DNA of 64,000 bases from an uncultured Paracoccaceae bacterium (GTDB taxonomy: Bacteria > Pseudomonadota > Alphaproteobacteria > Rhodobacterales > Rhodobacteraceae), in the NCBI GenBank assembly GCA_937872465.1, contig CALMSR010000051.1, forward strand, positions 1-64,000, in the 5' to 3' direction. Positions 8,235-16,401 of the stretch are shown in pieces. A model generated the notes under the pieces. The model was given only the letters and a program-made list of their open reading frames with translations. It had not been told where the DNA came from and searched no databases. The position numbers and the translations under genes were made by a program. Numbering within the stretch: position 1 is the stretch's first letter; every line of letters begins with the position of its first letter.

Positions 8235-9365
8235 ATGGACTCCTCCGACCCGACCGCGCCGGCGACCGATCCGGGCCGCATCCCCTTCCGCGGTGCCCCG
8301 CCCGCGCGGCACCGCCTCGCCCTGGTGGTCGACCCGCGCTTCCCCGGCGGCACCGCCGCCGCGGTGGCGGCGGAGGTCCGCGCGCTCGCGGGCCGGGTCG
8401 ACCTGCGGCTCTTCGCGCTCGAGACGGCGATGTTCAAGGGGCGGCGCCTGAACCCGGTGCTGGAGGCCGCGCTCGAGGATGCCGGCCTCGCGCCGATCTG
8501 GGGCGCCCCGGTCATCCATGCCGATACGGTGGTCTTCCACAACCCCTCCTGCCTGCGGTTCGACGCCGTGCTCGAGCCGCGGATCAGCTGCACCACCGCC
8601 CTGGTGGTGACGCACGAGAACTTCCTGCGCCCCGACGGATCCGAGGGCTTCGACGTCGCCGGCTGCCTGGAGATGATCGAGGCGGCGCTGGTCTGCGGCC
8701 GGCGCCACCTCGCGCCGATCTCGGGCAACAACCGCGCTTGCGTGCTCGACTGGCTGGAGGCCAGCGGCAGCGACTGGACGGTCACCGATTTCGACTGGTT
8801 CAACATCTGCGACTTCGAGCTCGTCCCGCCCGTGGCCGCGCCGCGGGACCGGCGCGGCCGGCATTCCCGCCCGGGCTTCGAGAAATTCCCCCCGATCGAG
8901 ACGATGCTCGCGCATTTCCCGGCCCATGCCGCCGCCAGCACCATCCTCGGCGGCGACATCCTGCTCGCGGATGCCGAGGCGCCGCCGCCGCGGCACTGGA
9001 CGATCCGGCGCTTCGGCGAGACGGATGTGGCGAGCTTCCTGCGCGAGCTGGACTTCTTCGTCTATTTCACCAATCCGCGCTGGCGCGAGAGCTTCGGCCG
9101 GGTGATCGCCGAGGCGATCGCGGCGGGCAAGCTGGTCATCACCGATCCCGCCACCGCCCGGACCTTCGGCGAGGCGGTCGTGGCCTCGGACGGCAGCGAC
9201 GTGGATGGCATCATCGCGGAATTCGTCGCCGATCCCGACCGTTACCGGGATTTCGTGATCCGGGCTCAGAAGGCCCTGACCCGCTTCTCGCCCGAGGCCT
9301 TCGCGAGCCAGGTCCTGGCCCGGGTCGCCGCAACGACGGAGGCGCCGGCCGATGCTCTGCTGTGA
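8235..9365 (+). CDS. GT-B fold glycosyltransferase (GT4-like)
   Basis: This 376-residue protein has the architecture of a retaining GT-B glycosyltransferase. The C-terminal half carries WRESFGRVIAEAIAAGKLVI, which contains the E-x7-E element (ESFGRVIAE) that binds the nucleotide-sugar phosphate in GT4 enzymes. No signal or membrane segment is visible, so it should act in the cytoplasm. The acceptor and sugar are not predictable. It overlaps the next gene by 14 bp, indicating an operon of two glycosyltransferases plus one unknown gene. Position next to flagellar genes raises flagellin or hook modification as a guess; capsule or exopolysaccharide synthesis is equally possible. Confidence 0.7.
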   Translation: MDSSDPTAPATDPGRIPFRGAPPARHRLALVVDPRFPGGTAAAVAAEVRALAGRVDLRLFALETAMFKGRRLNPVLEAALEDAGLAPIWGAPVIHADTVVFHNPSCLRFDAVLEPRISCTTALVVTHENFLRPDGSEGFDVAGCLEMIEAALVCGRRHLAPISGNNRACVLDWLEASGSDWTVTDFDWFNICDFELVPPVAAPRDRRGRHSRPGFEKFPPIETMLAHFPAHAAASTILGGDILLADAEAPPPRHWTIRRFGETDVASFLRELDFFVYFTNPRWRESFGRVIAEAIAAGKLVITDPATARTFGEAVVASDGSDVDGIIAEFVADPDRYRDFVIRAQKALTRFSPEAFASQVLARVAATTEAPADALL

Positions 9366-11457
9366 AACCGGCGGCACCTCCGCGCAGGACGTCGAGGATC
9401 TCGCGGTCTTCGTCAGCCAGCTCGACGCGCTGGGGCTGCCGGCCCGCGTCCATGTGCTCTCCGTGCCCGAGGGGCTCAATCGCAACCTGCAGTTCGATCT
9501 CGCGCCCTATCTCTTCGACGGCGCGCTGGCGGCGGGGGACCGCGTGGTCGTGGTCGGCGCGCAGCGGCTGACGGATCAGACGCTGCTCCGCCTGCGCCGG
9601 ATCGCGGGGTCCGGCGGCCGCGATTGCCTCGCCTTCGGCACCTTCCGCACCCGCCAGGCGATGCTCGGCGCGAAGGCCAAGCTCTCCTATGTGCTCGGAT
9701 GCGAGCCCCGCATCGTCGATGTCACCGAGGATGCGTCCGAGGAGGTCGACGAGAACCGCGCCTGTCCGGTCTTCGGCGTGGCACGCCGTGCCGGGCCCGA
9801 GCGGTTGCCGCATGTGCTCCTGGTCGAGCCCGATCTGGCGGATCGCGCCCAGGCCGCGGCGCTCGGCGCGCTCGCGCTCTCGCGCCAGTTCCGCAGCTCG
9901 GTTCTCACCGACGGCAAGTCCAAGCACGACTGGATCGCCCGCCACGGGCGCGAGATCGACTTCTACCATTACGGCGAGACGCTGCCCGCTGCGCTCGCGG
10001 CGCGCGTCGACGTGCTGGTGAGCTTCGTGCCTCTCCAGAAGAACTACCGCCTGCAAAGCCTCGTGGCCAATCTGGTCGCCTCCGGCGGCGCGCTGATCGA
10101 TTCGACGCCCGCCCATGCCATCGCACGGGCGGGGGACGCCTTCGTGCGCGGCCCGCTCGACCTGGGCGGGCTGGTGCCTTTCCTCACGGCCGAGATCCTG
10201 CCCAATCTCAGCGGGATCGCCGCGCATGTTCGCGCGTCCCGCGTGGCGGCGGGCCTCGGCCCGGACCGGGTCCTCGCCGCGATCGCGCCGGAGCCGGCGC
10301 GGGCCGGGACGACGCCCCGGCAAGGGCCGGCGCGGCTGGTCTTCATGCCGACCAACGGGGTAGGGCTCGGCCATGCCAAGCGCTGCGCCCTGGTCGCGGC
10401 CGAGATGGACCGCTCGCGCGTCGAGCCGGTCTTCGCGGCCTTCCCGAGCTGCACCCGGCTCCTGAAATCCCGCGGCTTCGACGTCATGCCGCTGGTCGCC
10501 CGCAGCCCCGACCATGCCCAGTCCCACGAGAACGACCTCGCCAATTACCTGCGGCTCCGGGCGCTGACCGCCACGGCGGAGACGCTCGTCTTCGACGGCG
10601 GCTATGTCTTCGACTCGGTCTATCGCTCGATCCTCGAGCGCGGCCTGAAGGGGGTCTGGATCCGCCGCGGCCTCTGGCAGGCGGCCCAGGACAATTCCGT
10701 GGCGCTCGACCGCGAGAAGGCCTTCGACCGGGTCATCGTGCCGCGGGAGGCCTTCGGCGATCTCAATGCCGTTTACTCGCATGGCGATCATGTCCGCAGC
10801 GTCGGGCCGATCGTGCAGCGCGCCAGGCTCGCGCCGGAAGAGCGCGCGGCGATGCGCTCAGATCTCGCCGCGCGCTTCGGCATCGACTTCGACCGGCTGG
10901 TACTCACCCAGCTCGGCGCCGGGGTCGCCGCGGACCGCAGCGCGCAGATCCAGGCGCTCTGCGGCGCCATGGCGCGGCGGCGCGACCTGCTGCATCTCAT
11001 CGTGGTCTGGCCGACCGCCTCGCTGCAGCCGGCCTGGCTCGGCTGGCCGAATTCGCGGGTGGTCCGCACGCAGCATGCGGGGACGCTGGCGCTGGCCGCC
11101 GATCTCTGCGTCACCGCCGCCGGCTACAATTCCTTCCACGAGGTGCTCTACAACCGCATCCCCGCGCTCTTCATTCCCCAGACCGGCGCCTTCATGGACG
11201 ACCAGGCGGCGCGCGCCCGGGCCGCCAGGGAACGCGGCCTCGCGGCCATGGTCGAGCCCCACGAGCTGATGCGGCTGGAGCGGGAGCTCGGCGGCTTTCT
11301 CGACGGCGAGCGGGGCCGCGCCATCCGCGAGCGCATCGCCGGGATCGAGCTGCCCGAGCCCGGGAACGTGGAAGCCGCGAGATTGATCGAGGAGGTCGGC
11401 AATGGAATCGCGATGGAATGCAATCCTGTCGCGGATCGTCCCGCAGGACGCCGCTGA
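9352..11457 (+). CDS. Large two-part glycosyltransferase, C-terminal half MurG/GT28-like
   Basis: The 701-residue protein has two halves. Residues 1 to about 325 form an unrecognised alpha/beta region, perhaps a degenerate GT-B unit (RVVVVGAQRLTDQTLLRL, RVDVLVSFVPLQ). From about residue 335 the sequence turns MurG-like: GVGLGHAKRC is the N-domain nucleotide-sugar loop, and CVTAAGYNSFHEVLYNRIPALFIPQ near residue 590 matches the GT28 C-domain donor site. It is cytoplasmic with no membrane segment. It overlaps the glycosyltransferase upstream and the small gene downstream, so the three are likely translated together. Substrate is unknown. Confidence 0.65.
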   Translation: MLCCETGGTSAQDVEDLAVFVSQLDALGLPARVHVLSVPEGLNRNLQFDLAPYLFDGALAAGDRVVVVGAQRLTDQTLLRLRRIAGSGGRDCLAFGTFRTRQAMLGAKAKLSYVLGCEPRIVDVTEDASEEVDENRACPVFGVARRAGPERLPHVLLVEPDLADRAQAAALGALALSRQFRSSVLTDGKSKHDWIARHGREIDFYHYGETLPAALAARVDVLVSFVPLQKNYRLQSLVANLVASGGALIDSTPAHAIARAGDAFVRGPLDLGGLVPFLTAEILPNLSGIAAHVRASRVAAGLGPDRVLAAIAPEPARAGTTPRQGPARLVFMPTNGVGLGHAKRCALVAAEMDRSRVEPVFAAFPSCTRLLKSRGFDVMPLVARSPDHAQSHENDLANYLRLRALTATAETLVFDGGYVFDSVYRSILERGLKGVWIRRGLWQAAQDNSVALDREKAFDRVIVPREAFGDLNAVYSHGDHVRSVGPIVQRARLAPEERAAMRSDLAARFGIDFDRLVLTQLGAGVAADRSAQIQALCGAMARRRDLLHLIVVWPTASLQPAWLGWPNSRVVRTQHAGTLALAADLCVTAAGYNSFHEVLYNRIPALFIPQTGAFMDDQAARARAARERGLAAMVEPHELMRLERELGGFLDGERGRAIRERIAGIELPEPGNVEAARLIEEVGNGIAMECNPVADRPAGRR

Positions 11458-11809
11458 CATCGACGACATCGTCGGGCCGTTCGATCGCTGCCGGACCGGG
11501 GCGGGGGCGGAGATCTTCCCCGAGATTCCCTCGGTGCTGATGCCGCATTGCGCCATGAAGCGCCGCGACGCGGTCTGCATCGGCCTGCGCGCCGGGGAGG
11601 AGCTCACTGACGCGGCCGATCGCGCGATCCGGCTCGCGGCCTTCGCGATCGAGCGCGACGCCGAGGTGGTGGTCTTCGCCCATTCCGACACCAGCGGGCT
11701 GGAGCGCTTCGGCTTCCGGGTCGAACGCATCGCCGGCGACACCGAAGCGGCCCGCCGCACCTGCGAGGATCAGCTGCGCCGCTTCTGGAACATCGATCTG
11801 GTGCTCTGA
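11402..11809 (+). CDS. Unrecognised protein at the end of the glycosyltransferase operon
   Basis: This 135-residue protein overlaps the preceding gene by 56 bp, but GAGGAGGT stands 5 nt before the ATG at 11402, so the start is well supported. It is cytoplasmic, with a Cys-containing N-terminal part (FDRCRTG, MPHCAMKRRDAVCIGLR) and an alpha/beta core (AAFAIERDAEVVVFAH, GFRVERIAG). I do not recognise a family. Tight coupling to two glycosyltransferases suggests an accessory role in the same glycan pathway. It ends 14 bp from the convergent FlgN-like gene. Confidence 0.6.
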   Translation: MESRWNAILSRIVPQDAADIDDIVGPFDRCRTGAGAEIFPEIPSVLMPHCAMKRRDAVCIGLRAGEELTDAADRAIRLAAFAIERDAEVVVFAHSDTSGLERFGFRVERIAGDTEAARRTCEDQLRRFWNIDLVL

Positions 11810-11823
11810 TCGGCGGCGCCGCG

Positions 11824-12186
11824 TCAGGCGCGCTGGTCGCGCGTCACCTTTCCCGCCGGCCGCGACCCTGCCGTGCCCGCGGCGGTATAGGTGCGCAGCT
11901 CCCGGCGCGACGTCTCGATCCTCTCCACCTGATCGGAGGCGGCCTTGACCCCGGCAAGGCTCGCCAGAAGCAGGCGGCTGTTGCGTTCCGCCTTGGCCTT
12001 GAGCGTCGCCACGAATTCCGCGGGGAGCTCCTTCTGCACCGAGAGAATGTCCGCGATCGCCCGCTCGCGGCGATCGACCAGCGTCCGCAGCGACGACAGC
12101 GGGCCGTTCAGGATCACCTTCCGCTCGAGATCCAGCAGGCGCAGGATGCGCGAGCATCGTGTCGACGTCAGGAATTGTGCGATCAT
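11824..12186 (-). CDS. FlgN-like flagellar export chaperone
   Basis: This 120-residue, almost entirely helical protein fits FlgN by size, coiled-coil character (LLDLERKVILNGPLSSLRTL, ERAIADILSVQKEL) and position 5 bp after a FlgJ-like rod protein. FlgN family members hold hook-filament junction proteins before export. Sequence identity across the family is low, so the call rests heavily on context. The start at 12186 is the only ATG that keeps the helical N-terminus. The Arg/Gly-rich tail after residue 100 looks disordered. Confidence 0.5.
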   Translation of the reverse strand: MIAQFLTSTRCSRILRLLDLERKVILNGPLSSLRTLVDRRERAIADILSVQKELPAEFVATLKAKAERNSRLLLASLAGVKAASDQVERIETSRRELRTYTAAGTAGSRPAGKVTRDQRA

Positions 12187-12191
12187 CGCGT

Positions 12192-12473
12192 CTACCTCTG
12201 CTTCAGGATCTCGAAAATCCGCTCGGCGAGCCCGATGCCGCCGCGCGCGGCCATCAGGCGGGCGTATTCCTCGGTGAGAAAACCCGAGAAGGCCTCCTCC
12301 CCGGCGCCGCCGCCGAAGCCGTCGGGCTGGCTGTTCATGCCGGTATATTTCAGCATCTCGGCGAGAAAGGCCGCCTCGAAGGCCTCCGCGGCGGCGCGGG
12401 CGGCGGTCTCGGCCGGCGGCGTCCTTCCGTCGCGCGGCGGGCCGGAGGGGGCGGAGATCGGCGGAATATCCAT
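12192..12473 (-). CDS. flgJ: FlgJ-like flagellar rod-binding protein, no muramidase domain
   Basis: The 93-residue protein corresponds to the rod-capping N-domain of FlgJ: AEAFEAAFLAEMLKYTGMN followed by FSGFLTEEYARLMAARGGIGLAERI. It lacks the C-terminal glucosaminidase domain found in enteric FlgJ, as is usual in alphaproteobacteria, where a separate lytic enzyme opens the peptidoglycan. GGAG lies 9 nt upstream of the start. It is co-directional with the FlgN-like gene downstream and divergent from fliK, with about 115 bp between them. It would act in the periplasm during rod assembly. Confidence 0.75.
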   Translation of the reverse strand: MDIPPISAPSGPPRDGRTPPAETAARAAAEAFEAAFLAEMLKYTGMNSQPDGFGGGAGEEAFSGFLTEEYARLMAARGGIGLAERIFEILKQR

Positions 12474-12588
12474 CGGTCACGACTCCTCGGCGCGGGGAAA
12501 CCGGCGGCATTCATGCATGGGCAAAGTAAAGGAATCGTAAGGCTTTCGCGCGAAGACACCGGCCATGACCCCGCGCGACGGAGCCGCA

Positions 12589-13839
12589 ATGCACCTTCCC
12601 GATCTCATCCCCACGGGCCGCCGCCCGCAGCCGGCGACCCAAGAGGAGGCGGCGCCGGCCCGTGCCGATCCCGAGGCCCGGGGCAGGGAGAAGCCGAAAT
12701 CGCGGGAGGCCGAATTCGGCCAGTTGCTCGAAGCCGCCACCCTCGCCGCCGCACCGCCCCCCGCCCGGAATCCTGAGGCCGCGCCGGCGCCCGCCGCGGC
12801 GGCCGAGGCCATCCAGGCCGCCCCCGATCTGCCCGAAATCGCGCCCGGGACCGAAGCCGCCGCCGCCCCCGAGGCCGCGGAACCGGCGCCGCCGCCCGTC
12901 CCGCAGGCGCACGTCACCGAACCCGCGCCGTCGGAGGTCGCAGCCGAGGCTGCGGCCGCGGCGCAATCCGACGCCCCGGACGTCGCGGCGCGAGCACCGC
13001 TGCCGGCCATGACCGCGCCGGGGGAGCCCGCAAATCCGGAAGCCGCGCGCGAGGGCGACGGCACAATCCCACCCGCCTCCGCGATGCGCGACCCGGCTCC
13101 GCCCGCGGCCGCGGCCGCGAAGACGCCTCCCACCCTCTCCGCCGCGGTCGCGACGCCGGCCACGCGCCCCGCCGCTTCGGCGGGGACGCCGCCTCCCGCC
13201 GCGCGCGACGCCGAGGGTGCGCCGGAGCGCATCGAGGGCGCCGACGCGTCCCGGGCCCCGGCGCCGGTCGCCGGCGAGGCCCGCCCGGCCGCTCCGGCCA
13301 CCGCCCCGGTCGTCACCGCCGCTACCCCGGCCGGCACCGCCCCGGCGGCCCCCGCGCCCCTGGCCGATTTCCGCGGCACCGGCTGGCATCTGGTGGCCGA
13401 TCCCGCCGCGCCCCATGCGACCCATCCCGAAGCGGTGCAGCGCGCCGCGGTCTCGCCGCATCATCTCGCCGGGCAGGTCACGCTCGCCGTCGCCTCGGCC
13501 TCCGAGGGCACCGTCGAGATCCGCCTCGACCCGCCGGAACTCGGCCGGGTGCAGATCCGCCTCGAGCCATCAGACACCGGCGTGCGCGCCGTGGTCATGG
13601 CCGAGCGCCCGGAGACCCAGGACCTGCTGCGGCGCCATTCCGAGACCCTGAGCCGCGACCTGACCGAGGCCGGCTATTCCGGCGTCACGCTCGATTTCTC
13701 CGCCGGCGGGCGATCCGCGCCGCGCGGCGAGGAGCGGGCGACGCATTTCGCCGCGCCCGCCCCCTTCGCGACGGCCGGCGACACCCCGGCGGAGCCCGCG
13801 CGCCGCGCCGCGCCGGGCCGGCTCGACATAAGGCTCTAG
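12589..13839 (+). CDS. fliK: Flagellar hook-length control protein
   Basis: The 416-residue protein is a FliK. A very long Ala/Pro-rich disordered ruler region (residues 20 to about 270) leads to a folded C-terminal Flg_hook domain containing TVEIRLDPPELGRVQIRLE and LLRRHSETLSRDLTEAGYSGVTLDF. FliK is exported during hook growth and switches the export gate to filament substrates. CGGAG lies 5 nt before the ATG at 12589; an ATG at 12565 in the same frame has a weaker site and would add eight residues. flgD follows after 27 bp, so the two form an operon. Confidence 0.85.
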   Translation: MHLPDLIPTGRRPQPATQEEAAPARADPEARGREKPKSREAEFGQLLEAATLAAAPPPARNPEAAPAPAAAAEAIQAAPDLPEIAPGTEAAAAPEAAEPAPPPVPQAHVTEPAPSEVAAEAAAAAQSDAPDVAARAPLPAMTAPGEPANPEAAREGDGTIPPASAMRDPAPPAAAAAKTPPTLSAAVATPATRPAASAGTPPPAARDAEGAPERIEGADASRAPAPVAGEARPAAPATAPVVTAATPAGTAPAAPAPLADFRGTGWHLVADPAAPHATHPEAVQRAAVSPHHLAGQVTLAVASASEGTVEIRLDPPELGRVQIRLEPSDTGVRAVVMAERPETQDLLRRHSETLSRDLTEAGYSGVTLDFSAGGRSAPRGEERATHFAAPAPFATAGDTPAEPARRAAPGRLDIRL

Positions 13840-13866
13840 GAGCTTGCGCCAGATGAGGAGATTCCG

Positions 13867-14535
13867 ATGAACGTCACCCCGACCTCGGCGGCGAGCGCCG
13901 CCGCGACGACGGCCGCATCGACGAAATCCGAGAAGGCGGAAACCCCGAACGCCATGGCCGGCGATTTCCAGACCTTCCTGACGCTGCTCACCACCCAGAT
14001 GCGCAACCAGGATCCGCTCAAGCCGATGGAATCGACCGAATTCGTCGCGCAGCTTGCGAGCTTCTCCGGCGTCGAGCAGCAGATCCGCGCCAACGACCGG
14101 CTCGACCGCATCTTCGAGGTCCTCTCCGGCGGCTCCGCCGGGGGCCTCGCGGCCTGGGTCGGGCGCGAGATCCGCGCGCCGGGCAAGGCCGATTTCACCG
14201 GCGAGCCGATCGACGTCGCCCGGACGCCGGTGCCCGACACCGACAGCGCCGTGCTGGTGGTGAAGAACGACTTCGGCCAGGAGGTGGCCCGGCGCGCCAT
14301 CGACCCGCTCGCCACCAACGTGGCCTGGGACGGCCAGGACGGCTACGGCGCGCCGGCCGCGCACGGCCGCTATTCCTTCACGATCGAGAGCTTCGCCGGC
14401 GAGACGCTGGCCGACCGGCAGGAGGGCAGCGTCTTCGCCCGAGTCAGCGAGGTCCGGCTCGCCGAGGACGGCCCGGTGCTCTTGACCGAGGGCGGCGGCA
14501 GCGTCGCGCTCGCGGAGGTCACCGGCATCCGCTGA
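13867..14535 (+). CDS. flgD: Flagellar hook-capping protein
   Basis: The 222-residue product is FlgD, the scaffold that caps the growing hook and is later discarded. The N-terminal region carries the family signature FLTLLTTQMRNQDPLKPMESTEFVAQLASFSGVEQQ (residues 37-72), split here only by normal variation. The C-terminal part is a FlgD tudor/Fn3-like domain (AWDGQDGYGAPAAHGRYSF). The start is preceded by GATGAGGAGA. It sits downstream of fliK in the same operon and is followed by a long structured non-coding stretch. Confidence 0.92.
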   Translation: MNVTPTSAASAAATTAASTKSEKAETPNAMAGDFQTFLTLLTTQMRNQDPLKPMESTEFVAQLASFSGVEQQIRANDRLDRIFEVLSGGSAGGLAAWVGREIRAPGKADFTGEPIDVARTPVPDTDSAVLVVKNDFGQEVARRAIDPLATNVAWDGQDGYGAPAAHGRYSFTIESFAGETLADRQEGSVFARVSEVRLAEDGPVLLTEGGGSVALAEVTGIR

Positions 14536-14850
14536 GCCGGGTCCGCGGACTTCCGTTGCCTGTCATCGGGCAGGGAAAACAGCGAACCGGCAACAGCGAG
14601 GCACTGCCTCGCGCCGGTTCGTCGGTTGGAGCGCGCGAGCGCGGAGACCGAAGGGGGTCGGGTTTCACCGTTGGTTGGTAATCCGCGCGCGCCTGACTGG
14701 GCGGGCGCGCTTGTCGCGCCTGCCGGGGGGCAGGCAGGCGCGCGCGGATTTGTCCTTGCCAAATCCGCGAAGTGAATGCGCCGCCGTCTCGGACGAGCGC
14801 CAACGTGCTTGCCGGAGACTCCAAAATATCAACTCAAAGGACGGTCACCC
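14536..14850. repeat. Non-coding region of strong nested stem-loops
   Basis: No gene is visible in these 315 bp, but the region is full of inverted repeats. CGAACCGGC (14583-14591) pairs with GCCGGTTCG (14613-14621) around an inner GCGAGGC/GCCTCGC hairpin. AATCCGCGCGCGCCTG (14680-14695) pairs perfectly over 16 bp with 14735-14750 and encloses two small hairpins (14704-14720 and 14721-14732). The right arm can alternatively form CGCGGATTT/AAATCCGCG with 14761-14769. It could be a structured RNA, a REP/BIME-type palindromic element, or a transcription block between flgD and the convergent J-domain gene. Confidence 0.6.
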
Positions 14851-15504
14851 TCAATCCGGATCGAGCACCTCCTTGGCGGCATTGATCAGCGCCGCCAGCG
14901 CGTCCGAGCCGCCCAGGTCGGGATGCACCCGGCGCATCAGCCGGTGATGGGCGGCGCGGATCTCCTCGAGGCTCGCGCCCGGCTCGAGCCCGAGAATCCG
15001 GTAGGCCTCCGCCTTGCCGAGCCCGCCGGCGCCCGCCGGCGGCGGGCCCACGCCGTCGGGATCCTCGCCACTCCCGCGCCGATCCAGATAGGCCAGGAGG
15101 AGCGAGAGGCTGTCCTCGTCGCCCGCCGCCTCGAATTCCGCGACCAGCGCCTGAAGCTCCTCGGCGGAAAGCGCGGAGAGCTCCGCCCCGGCGAAACGCC
15201 CGGTGAGCACCTCGCCGTCCATCGCGCCGCTGTCGTGATCGAGCGTCATGGCGAGACCGGCCGTGCGCACCTCCGAGATCTGGCCGGGGCTCGGCCCCCC
15301 GCCCAGGGGCTGTGCCGAACGCCAGATGCTGAACCCCAGCGCCGCCAGCGGCAGCGCCAGCGCGAATTGCCGCAGCGCGCCGAGCGCGACGCCCCCGGCC
15401 ATCAGTGCCGCCCCGAGCGCGGGCCGGGGCGGGAGGCGCAGGAAGGCGATCACGCCGAAAACCAGGGCCAGCAGCGCGATCAGCGGTCCCGCCCATGCGA
15501 TCAT
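14851..15504 (-). CDS. Membrane-anchored J-domain (DnaJ-like) protein
   Basis: The 217-residue protein starts with two hydrophobic segments (residues 3-24 and about 28-60) and ends with a J domain from about residue 165: AYRILGLEPGASLEEIRAAHHRLMRRVHPDLGGSDALAALINAAKEVL. The HPD tripeptide needed to stimulate DnaK ATPase is present. Between them is an acidic linker. It should act at the inner membrane as a specialised co-chaperone. Its start overlaps the stop of the VWA-like gene upstream as ATGA, so the two products are probably made together and may interact. Confidence 0.8.
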   Translation of the reverse strand: MIAWAGPLIALLALVFGVIAFLRLPPRPALGAALMAGGVALGALRQFALALPLAALGFSIWRSAQPLGGGPSPGQISEVRTAGLAMTLDHDSGAMDGEVLTGRFAGAELSALSAEELQALVAEFEAAGDEDSLSLLLAYLDRRGSGEDPDGVGPPPAGAGGLGKAEAYRILGLEPGASLEEIRAAHHRLMRRVHPDLGGSDALAALINAAKEVLDPD

Positions 15505-16229
15505 GGTCGAAGATCGGCCAGCAACCGGCTGGAAGCGGTGGAGTTCTGGGCCTCCAGCGCCACCCGTCCACCCGCCGCAAAGGCGCCGATCGCTTCGAGA
15601 AGCGCCCGCAACTCCGCCGCCGCCCGCGGATCGAAGGGCAGGAACACGCCGCCGGTGAGCCGCGCGATCTCGCGATAGGCCCGCTCGGCCGTGGCATCGC
15701 CGCCTTCGAGGAACATGAAGGCGCGGGTATTGCGCAGCGCGAGCCGCCCGGCCTTGTGGCAGAGCCGGTCGATATCCTCCTCCATGGCATCGCCCACATA
15801 GACCAGCGCGGCCAGCGGCGCCTGCGCCGCCACCTTCTCCGCATGGTCGAGGATCTTGCCGATCTGGGTCAGCCCGCCGCGGCAGGTGATCCCGGACATG
15901 ACCTCGGTCAGGGCGGCCGCGTCGCGCACCCAACGCGACGCCCGCGCCTCGCCATGTCCGCGGAAATAGGCGAGCTGCACGTCGAGCCCGCCCACGCGCG
16001 CGCTCGCCTCGAAGAGTCCGGCCTGCAGGTGGCAGGCCAGATCCCAGGTCGGCTGGCGGCTCATGGTCGCGTCGAGCGCGAAGATCAGGCGGCCGCGCCC
16101 GCCGGCGGGCCCGCGCCCGGCATGGCGCGCCTCGGCGAGGAACGCCGCCATCTCGGCCTTGCTCGAAACCGGCCCGGCCGGCGTCGTGTCGCGCGGGGCC
16201 TTCGTGGGCAGGTCGTTGCGCTTGCTCAT
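15501..16229 (-). CDS. VWA-like domain protein
   Basis: The 242-residue cytoplasmic protein has a von Willebrand A-like layout: RLIFALDATMSRQPTWD near residue 50 (in place of DxSxS, the MIDAS reads D-A-T-M-S), then GGLTQIGKILDHA and LVYVGDAMEED. Metal binding is therefore plausible but the motif is atypical. The start at 16229 is favoured because AGGGGAG lies 8 nt upstream; GTG and ATG codons just before are too close to it. It is translationally coupled to the J-domain gene. Function unknown; such pairs suggest a protein-quality or assembly factor. Confidence 0.7.
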   Translation of the reverse strand: MSKRNDLPTKAPRDTTPAGPVSSKAEMAAFLAEARHAGRGPAGGRGRLIFALDATMSRQPTWDLACHLQAGLFEASARVGGLDVQLAYFRGHGEARASRWVRDAAALTEVMSGITCRGGLTQIGKILDHAEKVAAQAPLAALVYVGDAMEEDIDRLCHKAGRLALRNTRAFMFLEGGDATAERAYREIARLTGGVFLPFDPRAAAELRALLEAIGAFAAGGRVALEAQNSTASSRLLADLRP

Positions 16230-16313
16230 CGTCATCACTCCCCTGCATCATCTGGCCTCGCGTGCCGGCGATGCAAGCCTCTTGTCCGCGTCCCCGCGGG
16301 GCCGGCGGGATGC

Positions 16314-16369
16314 GCGTTAACACTTTTATTAAGCTATAACAATGGCTTGAAGAATGTCCTCATGGGGAC
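16314..16369 (-). repeat. Two-box intergenic repeat, copy A
   Basis: Read on the minus strand it is GTCCCCATGAGGACA, 25 variable bases, then ATAAAAGTGTTAACGC, 56 bp in total. It begins 32 bp after the stop of the GGDEF-EAL gene and reads in that gene's direction. One base of the palindrome is changed relative to copies B and C. The VWA-like gene starts about 85 bp further on. Confidence 0.85.
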
Positions 16370-16401
16370 AGCCCGGGGACGGGCCCTGCCGCAGGCACGC
16401 C

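Noticed and set aside
12477..13379. Open frames antisense to fliK, Gly/Ala/Ser-rich
   Set aside because: They mirror the low-complexity ruler of FliK. The plus-strand frame ends in a clear Flg_hook domain.
14671..14815. Possible integron attC site in the stem-loop region
   Set aside because: The GTT...AAC order is the reverse of that needed for paired R boxes, and no integrase or cassette is nearby.
16317..16332. CtrA-type site TTAA...TTAA inside repeat copy A
   Set aside because: The spacing is 8 rather than 7 bases and the second TTAA is missing from copies B and C, so it is not a conserved part of the repeat.
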